The notes under the pieces: generated by a model | What the model saw: only the letters and a program-made list of their open reading frames with translations | Told to the model about the DNA's origin: nothing | The model's database searches: none | From: Aegilops tauschii subsp. strangulata | Lineage: Eukaryota; Streptophyta; Magnoliopsida; Poales; Poaceae | NCBI RefSeq assembly: GCF_002575655.3 | Contig: NC_053037.3 | Span: forward strand, 566,596,880 to 566,660,879 | Reading direction: 5' to 3' | DNA length: 64,000 nucleotides | In this document: positions 55,791 through 64,000 of the stretch, piece by piece | How the letters are laid out: each line of letters begins with the position of its first letter | How positions within the stretch are numbered: position 1 is the stretch's first letter | Made by a program: the position numbers and the translations under genes

Positions 55791-56009
55791 ATCGTCCTCC
55801 TCTGAAGAAGAATATGGATTACGTGAAGTGACTAGTTCCGATTATGCCAGGATGAAGAAGCCCTATCTATCTTCTCATCATAAGGAGCAGTTGAAGGATG
55901 GTTACATTACCCCCCACAAGACCAAACTAACTTCAGCTCAGAAGGACTGACAAATCTCCATTTTCTTGCTGTGATGCGCGAGTACAATGTTGTTCTAGGA
56001 TTCTTTCCG
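55791..56009 (+). pseudogene. exon resembling a B3/REM transcription factor
   Basis: After the acceptor gcacgacag the exon reads SSSSEEEYGLREVTSSDYAR, then MKKPYLSSHHKEQLKDGYIT, LTSAQKD, a TGA (55948-55950), and IFLAVMREYNVVLGFFP before the donor g|gtgagt (56010). The order Ser/Glu-rich linker, L(S/T)xAQK and (I/V)F(L/V)A(V/I)M..(Y/N)NV is that of the start of a plant B3 domain in the REM subgroup, which binds DNA in the nucleus. The stop and the missing rest of the domain make it a remnant. Similarity is judged by eye only. Confidence 0.4.
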
Positions 56010-56683
56010 GTGAGTTCCTTTTTTGTAAAAGTGTGCTCTACATGGACCATGTAGGTGCCTATTTAAACTGTCAATTCATAGTACAGTTTGCTTTATACTA
56101 ATCACTTTTTTTGTATTTGTGCAAACACGGGTGCTCAGCTTGATTTCAATGGGAACTGCACAAAATGTTTATGAATACATCGAATCATTCATTTCCACCA
56201 CAAGAAAGGAGGTGCCGATAAGTTCAAGGCATTGCTACATATAAAGGCGAAATCATACAAGCTACGCGCGAATTTGGTTGATTTTGGTGGAACTGCACAA
56301 AAAGAACAGCTGGTTTAATTAGCACGAGGTGCCATGTCAATGTCCGAGCTGATGGCAAACCCTGCCCATTCCACAATCGTAGGCATTCGATATTTTGGAA
56401 TGGGAAAACCTTGTCAAGTTTTGCTCATTGATTTTAGCAAGAAGACATGCGTTTGATATTTTCGAATGGGACGCCATTTACTGTCAGCAGCGTCGATCCA
56501 TTTTTTCTTTATTCTTTAGTTGTGAAGTAAATATTGGATCTGACATGTGAATCGCTGAGATGCATAATCATCGATTGTTTTGAATGTTCTCTATGACATG
56601 TGAATCGCAGTGATTGCAATGTACAAGAACGCTAAAAAGCTGCTCAAACTCTTTGTACTCCTTCTATTCCTTTTTACTTCGCA
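56010..56683. other. 3' flank of the B3-like remnant
   Basis: Two more module-like pieces (gatttcaatgggaactgcac at about 56144 and ttggtggaactgcacaaaaa at 56281) occur. No open frame is supported. Confidence 0.4.
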
Positions 56684-56819
56684 CATTGTCAGGTAGCATA
56701 CAACTGAAGTGCTCAAGTTCTCTAGCAAATGACCGTATCTCATGAGCTTGCTCAACCACGGAGCGCTCTTCCATCATCCTGTAATCATAGAATTGCTCCA
56801 TGATGTACAGCTCAGTGCC
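56684..56819 (-). pseudogene. copia gag fragment (UBN2)
   Basis: The minus strand reads ELYIMEQFYDYRMMEERSVV, then VEQAHEIRSFARELEHFSCM and LPDNV without a stop. This is a stretch typical of the gag (UBN2 family) of grass copia elements. Only about 45 codons are present. It is unrelated to the Angela-like gag at 921 and is a separate, much older fragment or a captured piece. Confidence 0.6.
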
Positions 56820-56846
56820 AGCAACCGGAGGGTAGCAGCGGTGGCC

Positions 56847-57373
56847 TTACTTGGACCCGAGCGACGGCGACCTACCGTGTTCTACTCTTCCTCGTTTTCT
56901 GTGTGGCGCGACCTCGTTGGCAACGGGGCGGTGCCTCGGCGGAGCTGGCGATGTCCTCTGTCTCGTTGCCGGAGGGTGGCGCCTCCGTGGAGCGAGGGAA
57001 AATCCTCCCCCTCGTTGCCGGCAGGGTGGGGCCTTGGCGGAGCCGGTGGTGTCCTCTGCCTCATTGTTGGCGCCGCGGGGCCTCGGCGGAGCAGGGCCTC
57101 GTCGACGCCAGTGGAGCGGGAACTCGTCGGAGCCGGCATTGTCCTCTGCCTCGTCTTCGGTTTTGCCAAACAGCACCACGGCCTCTTCATCGCCCTCTTT
57201 GTAGGCGGTCGTAGCCTCCGCCACCCACATGCGGTACTGCCAGTGCTCGAGGCGGCCCTCGCGGGCAGAGCGGTACGAGTCGAGCAGCGCCTCCTGCTCC
57301 GCGGCGATCTGCTCCTCCGCCTGTAGGTGCTCCTGGAGGAGATGGTGGTTGTAGCCGGCATCGGCCTGCGCCT
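56847..57373 (-). pseudogene. GC-rich hypothetical gene fragment, cut by a gypsy LTR
   Basis: On the minus strand the frame reads AQADAGYNHHLLQEHLQAEE, then a Glu/Ala-rich helix (EEQIAAEQEALLDSYRSARE, GRLEHWQYRMWVAEATTAYK), an acidic stretch (GKTEDEAEDNAGSDEF) and a Pro/Arg-rich tail with degenerate 60-bp repeats. Residues upstream of AQAD come from the LTR (57374 on) and are not part of the gene. Its start is lost to the insertion. I do not recognise the family. Confidence 0.45.
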
Positions 57374-58881
57374 TGATAACCCACAAGTATAGGGGATCAA
57401 TTGTAGCCTCTTTCGATAAGTAAGAGTGTCGAACCCAACAAGGAGCTAAAGGCAGAACAAATAGTCCCTCAAGTTCTATCGACCACCGATACAACTCTAC
57501 GCACACTTGACATTCGCTTTACCGGAAACAAGTATGAAACTAGAAGTACTTTGTAGGTGTTTTTGGATAGGTTTGCAAGAAAATGAAGGGAGCGTAAATA
57601 AAAGCTAGGGGCTGTTTAGATAAAGACACAACTAAATTAGTTTTAGTAAAGAGATTGTTGTCACGAGAAAGTTATTTGTCCCTAGGCAATCGATAACTAG
57701 ACCGGTAATCATTATTGCAATTTTATTTGAGGGAGAGGCATAAGCTAACATACTTTCTCTACTTGGATCATATGCACTTATGATTGGGACCCTGGCAAGC
57801 ATCCGCAACTACTAAAGATCGTTAAGGTAAAACCCAACCATAGCATTAAAGCATCAAGTCCCCTATATCGCATACGCAAACAACCTACTTACTCGGGTCT
57901 ATGCTTCTGTCACTCACGCCACCCACCATCAGAAAATCATGAACATATTTCAAACCCTACAGCGGGAATCCCTCACGCTTGCGCGACACGGAGAGCACCA
58001 TAGGACAGCACCAATAATCAAACATGCAACTCAAACCAATCTTGATCATCAAATAGCCCATAGGACAAAACAGATCTACTCAAACATCATAGGATAGCCA
58101 TACATCCTTGGGAAATAATATATAGCGTTGAGCACCATGTTCAAGTAGAGATTACAGCGGGTAAGAGAGAGGTTACACGGCTACATAGAGGGGGGAAGAG
58201 TTGGTGATGATGGCGGTGAAGTTGTTGGTGAAGATTGCGGTGATGATGATGGTCACGACAGCGTTCCGGCGCCACCGGAAGAGAAGGGGAGAGGGGGCCC
58301 CTTCGTCTTGTTCTTCCTTGACCTCCTCCCTAGACGGGAGAAGGGTTTCCCTCTAGTCGTTGGCCTCCATGGCGTGGGAGGGGCGAGAGCCCCTCCGAGA
58401 TTGGATCTGTCTCTCTGTCTCTCTTTGTTTCTGCGTTCTCATCTGGTGCCCTTTCACCGATTCGTATATATATGGAGATCCGTAACTCCGATTGGACTGA
58501 CACCTTCGCCGTGATTTTTTTACCAAAAATTAGCTTTCTTGCGGCCGAAGAAGGGCATCAACCGCCTTACAAGGGGCCCACGAGGGTCAGGGGCGCCCCC
58601 CTACCTCGTGGCCACCTCGGGCACCGTCTCGCGTGGATTTTTCTTCCGGAATTTTCCAAATATTCCAAAAATAAGCTCCGTCCGTTTTTATCCCGTTTGG
58701 ATTATGTTTGATATGGATATTCTGCGAAACATAAAACATGCAACAAACAGGAACTGGCACTGGGCACTGGATCAATATGTTAGTCCCAAAAATAGTATAA
58801 AAAGTTGCCAAAAGGTATATTAAAGTTGAATAATATTGGCATGGAACAATAAAAAATTATAGATACGACGGAGACGTATCA
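57374..58881 (-). repeat. gypsy 3' LTR (left copy), 1508 bp
   Basis: It starts tgataaccc and ends gagacgtatca. The preceding bases cgcct (57369-57373) are the candidate target duplication. A minus-strand TATA box (ccatatatatacg, 58463-58475) marks the promoter. The plus-strand open frames here are LTR sequence. Confidence 0.88.
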
Positions 58882-58895
58882 GCATCCCCAAGCTT
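58882..58895 (-). other. polypurine tract
   Basis: On the minus strand AAGCTTGGGGATGC directly precedes the LTR start TGATACG. Confidence 0.75.
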
Positions 58896-61847
58896 AATTC
58901 CTTCTCGTCCTCGAGTAGGTAAATGATAAAAAAAGATAATTTTTGATGTGGAATGCTACCTAGCATAATCTTGATCATATGTCTAATCATGGCATGAATA
59001 TTAAGACACGAGTGATTCAAAGCAATAGTCTATCCTTTGACATAAAAACAATAATACTTTAAGCATACCAACCAAGCAATTATGTCTTATTGAAATAATA
59101 TAGCCAAAGAAAGCTCATCCCTACAAAATTATATAGTCTGGCTATGCTCCATCTTCACCACACAAAATATTCACATCATGCACAACCCCGATGAGAAGCC
59201 AAGCAATTGTTTCATACTTTTGACGTTTCTCAAACCTTTTCAACTTTCACGCAATATATGAGCGTGAGCCATGGACATAGCACTACAGGTGGAATAGAAT
59301 ATGATGATGGGGGTTATGTGGAGAAGACAAAAAAAGGAGAAAGTCTCACATCGACGCGGCTAATCAACGGGCTATGGAGATGACCATCAATTGATGTCAA
59401 TGTGAAGAGTAGGGATTGCCATGCAACGGATGCACTAGAACTATAAGTGTATGAAAGCTCAAACTGAAACTAAGTGGGTGTGCATCCAACTTGCTTGCTC
59501 ATGAAGACCTAGGGCATTTGAGGAAACCCATCGTTGGAATATACAAGCCAAGTTCTATAATGAAAATTCCCACTTGTATATGAAAGTGATAACTCAAGAG
59601 ACTCTCTATATGAAGAACATGGTGCTACTTTGAAGCACAAGTGTGGTAAAAGGATAGTAACATTGCCCCTTCTCTCTTTTTCTCTCATTTCTTTTTTTCC
59701 CTTTTTTTCTCTTTTTTTGGGGCCTTCTCTTTTTTTTGGCCTTTCTCTCTTTTTTTTTTTTTTTCGTCCGGATTCTCATCCCAACTTGTGGGGGAATCAT
59801 AGTCTCCATCATCCTTTCCTCACTGGGGCAATGCTCTAATAATGATGATCATCACACTTTTATTTACTTACAACTCAATATTACAACTCGATATCTAGAT
59901 CAAAGATATGATTCTATATGAATGCCTCCGGCGGTGTACCGGGATGTGCAATGATCTAGCGTAGCAATGACATCAAAAAACGAACAAGCCATGAAAACAT
60001 CATGCTAGCTATCTTACAATCATGCAAAGCAATATGACAATAAATGCTCAAGTCATGTATATGATGATGGTGGCTGTTTTGAGGAAGATATAAGGAGGTT
60101 TATGTGTGATAGAGCGTATCGTATCATGGGGTTTGGATGCACCGGCGAAGTTTGCACCAACTCTCGAGGTGAGAAAGGGCAATGCACGGTACCGAAGAGG
60201 CTAGCAATGATGGAAGGGTGAGAGTGCATATAATCCATGGACTCAACATTAGTCATGAAGAACTCACATACTTATTGCAAAAATCTATTAGTTATCAAAA
60301 CAAAGTACTACGCGCATGCTCCTAGGGGGATAGATTGGTAGGAAAAGACCATCGCTCGTCCCCGACCGCCACTCATAAGGAAGACAATCAATAAACACCT
60401 CATGCTCCAACTTCGTTACATAACGGTTCACCATACGTGCATGCTACGGGACTTGCAAACCTCAACACAAGTATTTCTCAATTTCACAATTACTCAACTA
60501 GCACGACTCTAGTATCACCACCTTTATATCGCAAAAGAACCAAACATATCATATTCAGTGATCTACAAGTTTTATGTAGGGTTTTATAACTAACCATGTG
60601 AATGACCAGTTCCTGTCATCTCTCTAAATAGATATAAGTGAAGCACTAGAGTTTAATTCTTTCTACAAAATATATGCCCACGCTCTAAAACATATAAGTG
60701 AAGCAAAAGAGCATTCTGCAAATGGCGGTTGTCTATGTAAAGAGAAACAGGTAACCCAAGCTTCACATGATATAAGTGAAGCACATGAAGCATTCTATAA
60801 AGCCATACTCAAAAGATATAAGTGAAGTGCAATGAGAATTCTATAAATCAACCAAGGACTATCTCATACCAGCATGGTGCATAAAAGAAAAGTGAAAACT
60901 AAATGCAAAGACGCTGCAAGATTTGCACATATCACATGAACGAAACGAATCCGAAAACATACCGATATTTGTTGAAGAAAGAGGGATGCCTTCCCGGGCA
61001 TCCCCAAGCTCAGACGCTTGAGTCTCCTTGAATATTTACTTGGGGTGCCTCGGGCATCCCCAAGCTTGAGCTCTTGCCTCTCTTCCTTCTTCTCACATCG
61101 AAACCTTCTCAATCATCGAACACTTCATCCACACAAAACTTCAATAGTATAATAAAGTAAATCACTACTCTAAGTACCGTTGCAAACCAATTCATATTTT
61201 GTATTTGCATTGTGTCTACTGTAATATAACCTTTTCATGGCTTGATCCACTGATATAAATTGATAGTTTCATCAAAACAATCAAACTATGCATAAAAAAC
61301 AGAATCTGTCTAAAACAGAACAGTCTGTAATAATCTGAACATTCACCATATTTCTGATACTTGAAACATTCTGCCAAAATTAGGACAAATAAACAATTTG
61401 TATAGAAAGACAGTGCAAAAAGAATCAGAACCATTTGGCATTCCAGTAAAAAAAATAAAAATCGTGGACTACAGCCAAAGTTTCTATCATGCACTGTACA
61501 AACCAACAAGTATTGTAAACATCCTAAAGGCAAACCTTGGCACATTATTTTTATAACACAATGGAATTGTACAAGCGGATAATCATTTTTGTTGAAAAGT
61601 TTCTGTAATCAAGATTCACAAAGTTTCCGTGAGCATGAACAAAGTACAAGGAGCTCTCCCACTTCAACAATGCTTGTCTTTCTCACTTTCGCTTTTCTTT
61701 TTTGAAAAAGTTTTGGGTTCCCCTCTTTATTTTTGTTGTTTTTAAACTATATGAAAGCACTCAATAGAAATAAATGACTATCTAAAACTTCCGGGTTGTC
61801 TCCCTGGCAGCGCTTTCTTTAAAGTCATTAAGCTAGGCATAAAGTGC
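58896..61847 (-). other. internal 3' region of the gypsy element, no coding domain seen
   Basis: Contains a long T/C tract (59665-59770), degenerate repeats of gatataagtgaagca (60625-60830) and two copies of gggcatccccaagct (60998 and 61048), the word also found at the polypurine tract. No RT or integrase motif is found on either strand. Confidence 0.65.
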
Positions 61848-62594
61848 TCAAGTAGTGAATCCACCCGGATCCCAAGGTATATCAAAGCCAATTTTAATTA
61901 GCAATGATTTGTAATTTAGTAGTGAGCACAAAGTAACATATATCATGTAATGACGAAGTCTAACTCTTTTCCTATGCATCGGCATGCCATAAAAGAACAA
62001 CTCATGCACACATAGCAAAGGCCAATGCATAGTATAAACAGTTTCTTGCAATTTTATCGTGTTGGAAATATAGAGAGGTGGAGATATAGTTCCTCTCTCA
62101 TAATAATTGCAAGTAGGAGCAGCAAGCACATGCATATTATATTCATCAAAATCATCATGTGCAACAGTAAAAGGCAACCCATCAATATAATCCTTAATAA
62201 AAGCAAACTTCTCCGATATAGTGTAGTTTGGAGAATTCAAAAAGATAATAGGACTATCATGTGTGGGTGCAATAGCAAAAATTTCATGTTTAACATAAGG
62301 AACTATAGTAAGTTCATCTCCATGAGCATAATTCATATTGGCATCTTGGCCACAAGCATAGCAAGCATCATCAAAAAGGGATATTTCAAGAGAGTCAACG
62401 GGATCATAGCAATCATCCTTCGGTAAGCATGAAGGGAAATTAAACAATGTATGAGTTGAAGAGTTACTCTCATTACAAGGTGGGAACGGGTAGCTAATCC
62501 GCTCTTCCTCCTTTTGTTCTTCGCTCTCCTCATCATCTTTTTCATCCAATGAGCCCACAGTTTCATCAACTTCTTCTTCCATAGATTCCTGCAA
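61848..62594 (-). pseudogene. acidic gag-like frame of the non-autonomous gypsy element
   Basis: An open frame of about 248 codons without a convincing ATG at its start. It begins with an acidic stretch (MEEEVDETVGSLDEKDDEES) and continues with EISLFDDACYACGQDANMNY and a conserved-looking C-terminal part (LHxMP-type FYGMPMHRKRVRLRHYMIYV). It has no zinc knuckle or enzymatic motif. It lies downstream of the 107-codon frame and was probably joined to it before decay. Its role is unknown. Confidence 0.5.
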
Positions 62595-62854
62595 AATATT
62601 AGTCTCTTCTTGGACAGCGGAGACTTTCTCAATAAGTGCATTAATATCGTAATTTTATTCATAATTCTCATAACAATATTTAAGGATAGCTAAATTTTCA
62701 GGTCTATAAACCGAATCATCAAATCTTCAAACTCTTTAAACATAGATTCAATTTCATAAGCACCCGTAAAAGCAACAAGTTCTTCTATTTGATCCACATC
62801 ATAGTAATCATAGATACCATTAGCATAAGAAGCTAAGGTTTTATTATCATTAAA

Positions 62855-63178
62855 TTAACATGAAAAGGGAATGTGTGGAGCCTTCATTCTAGAGCAACAA
62901 GTATAATCGTATCTCAAGCAGAGTTGCCTAGCATACCACTTCAACATATAAATTTGATCCCATAATAGTTTCCCTTTTTGTGTCAAGCGATAATCCCTAA
63001 AGTATTCACGTTGATCCAACGTTACTCCCATTACCAAATTGATTGGGGTTTTCTCTAGATTATCGAAGTAGTACATAATATCTGTCACATAACGAGCATC
63101 GAGGGTTTTAGGAGGTTCCCCATCTCCATGAGCAGCAAGTACACCTAATTTTTTTGGTATTTCGTGTTCCATATCCAT
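62855..63178 (-). CDS. 107-codon frame at the gag position of the gypsy element
   Basis: A true ATG at 63178 lies about 95 bp inside the primer-binding site, where gag should start. The product reads MDMEHEIPKKLGVLAAHGDG, then DARYVTDIMYYFDNLEKTPI and YMLKWYARQLCLRYDYTCC. No known gag fold can be named by eye. The following 260 bp to the next frame has stops in all frames. It is the sole intact ORF of the element and may act in RNA packaging, which is speculative. Confidence 0.5.
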   Translation of the reverse strand: MDMEHEIPKKLGVLAAHGDGEPPKTLDARYVTDIMYYFDNLEKTPINLVMGVTLDQREYFRDYRLTQKGKLLWDQIYMLKWYARQLCLRYDYTCCSRMKAPHIPFSC

Positions 63179-63273
63179 AACTAAAGATAGAGAACAACTA
63201 AGAACAGCAAATAAAAATTACTTAGTGATAAAGCAAACAAGCACACACGAGAATATTCACCCCACGCTATTGC

Positions 63274-63290
63274 TCCCCGGCAACGGCGCC
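63274..63290 (-). other. primer-binding site (tRNA-Asp type)
   Basis: The minus strand GGCGCCGTTGCCGGGGA fits the 3' end of aspartate tRNA, used by many grass gypsy elements. It lies 12 bases inside the right LTR. Confidence 0.7.
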
Positions 63291-63302
63291 CGAAAAAGGT
63301 CT

Positions 63303-64000
63303 TGATAACCCACAAGTATACGGGATCAATTGTAGCCTCTTTCGATAAGTAAGAGTGTTGAACCCAACGAGGAGCTAAAGGCAGAACCAATATTCCCTCA
63401 AGTTCTATCGACCACCGATACAACTCTACGCACACTTGATGTTCGCTTTACCGGAAACAAGTATGAAACTAGAAGTACTTTGTAGGTGTTTTTGGATAGG
63501 TTTGCAAGAAAATAAAGAGAGCGTAAATAAAAGCTAGGGGCTGTTTAGATAAAGACACAACTAAATTAGTTTTATTAAAGAGCTTGTTGTCACGAGAAAG
63601 TTATTTGTCCATAGGCAATCGATAACTAGACCGGTAATCATTATTGCAATTTTATTTGAGGGAGAGGCATAAGCTAACATACTTTCTCTACTTGGATCAT
63701 ATGCACTTATGATTGGAACTCTAGCAAGCATCGGCAACTACTAAAGATCATTAAGGTAAAACCCAACCATAGCATTAAAGCATCAAGTCCCCTATATTCC
63801 ATACGCAAACAACCTACTTACTCGGGTCTGTGCTTCTGTCACTCACGCCACCCACCATAAGCAAATCATGAACATATTGCAAACACTACAGCGGGAATCC
63901 CTCACGCTTGCACGACACGGAGAGCACCATAGGACAGCACCAATAATAAAACATGCAACTTTAACCAATCTTGATCATCAAATAGCCCATAGGACAAAAC
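63303..64000 (-). repeat. gypsy 5' LTR (right copy), cut by window end
   Basis: It matches 57374-58069 along its length with about 4% differences. The remaining 800 bp or so and the right target duplication lie beyond base 64000. Confidence 0.9.

Larger units (their letters stand above)
57374..64000 (-). mobile_element. non-autonomous gypsy LTR element (WHAM/Sabrina type), right LTR cut by window end
   Basis: Two direct LTR copies begin tgataacccacaagtata at 57374 and 63303. The internal part of 4.4 kb has a primer-binding site next to the right LTR and a polypurine tract next to the left LTR, so the element is on the minus strand. No RT, integrase or protease frame is visible, only gag-like remnants. 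A hand comparison of the 698 bp of LTR seen twice gives about 28 differences (about 4%). Confidence 0.88.

Noticed and set aside
56742..57326. Plus-strand 194-codon frame
   Set aside because: It is the antisense shadow of the GC-rich minus-strand fragment, with no recognisable feature.
57374..57506. N-terminal part of a 219-codon minus-strand frame (MCVELYRWSIELEG..)
   Set aside because: These residues are the translation of the gypsy LTR; the same peptide recurs at 63303-63435. The fusion is an insertion artefact.
59665..59770. T/C-rich tract considered as a polypurine tract or regulatory site
   Set aside because: It is interior to the element and far from the LTR; the real polypurine tract is at 58882-58895. 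It is a simple-sequence expansion.
60625..60830. Regularly spaced gatataagtgaagca units, considered as a CRISPR-like array
   Set aside because: Units are degenerate, spacers are similar to each other, and the region is the interior of a plant retrotransposon.

Overview
The window is repeat-dense grass DNA of the Triticeae type (wheat, Aegilops, barley or a close relative). That reading rests on recognisable families: an Angela/WIS/BARE1-like copia LTR, CACTA transposons with GGCGCAC- or TTAGTACCGG-type subterminal repeats, a Stowaway MITE, and a gypsy LTR of the WHAM/Sabrina kind. No intact host gene is visible. Almost every long open frame belongs to a transposon and most are broken. Element family names come from sequence memory and were not searched.

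Layout. 1-6616 is the 3' part of a decayed copia element ending in a full LTR (4904-6616). It sits inside the TNP2 transposase gene of a CACTA element (CACTA1, 6617-17156). CACTA1 also carries a second gene (12483-16094) with a degenerate Ulp1-like domain and a small intact ORF (16340-16594) joining an RNase H1-type hybrid-binding domain to a membrane helix. CACTA1 in turn interrupts a minus-strand gypsy-like element (17157-23446) with gag, two long overlapping frames, a long leader, a primer-binding site and part of its LTR. That LTR is interrupted by a third CACTA (CACTA3, from 23447) with an exon-duplicated accessory gene. A roughly 9 kb stretch (21648-30592) was then duplicated in tandem, and the right copy lost about 5.3 kb, leaving 30593-34157.

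34158-42639 is lower-copy, mosaic sequence: a probable Helitron (35806-37336), MITEs, short tandem repeats and two related promoter/first-exon-like segments. A complete CACTA (CACTA2, 42640-54072, TSD TAC) has jumped into this sequence. It has TNP2, a Ulp1-like gene 2, a coiled-coil/membrane small protein gene and a further small ORF. From 54073 the flanking sequence continues with decayed exons resembling a B3/REM transcription-factor gene, then a copia gag scrap and a GC-rich gene fragment. A non-autonomous gypsy element with both LTRs (57374 to beyond 64000) interrupts that fragment.

How the parts work together. The CACTA elements share one plan: TNP2 (catalysis), a second gene with an N-terminal transposase-like region and a C-terminal Ulp1-like region, and at least one short membrane-anchored protein. 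In both CACTA1 and CACTA2, subterminal-type repeats recur inside the element just upstream of gene 2, where they probably act as a second promoter. The nonsense codons in the TNP2 copies are largely glutamine CAG changed to TAG, as expected for long-methylated DNA.
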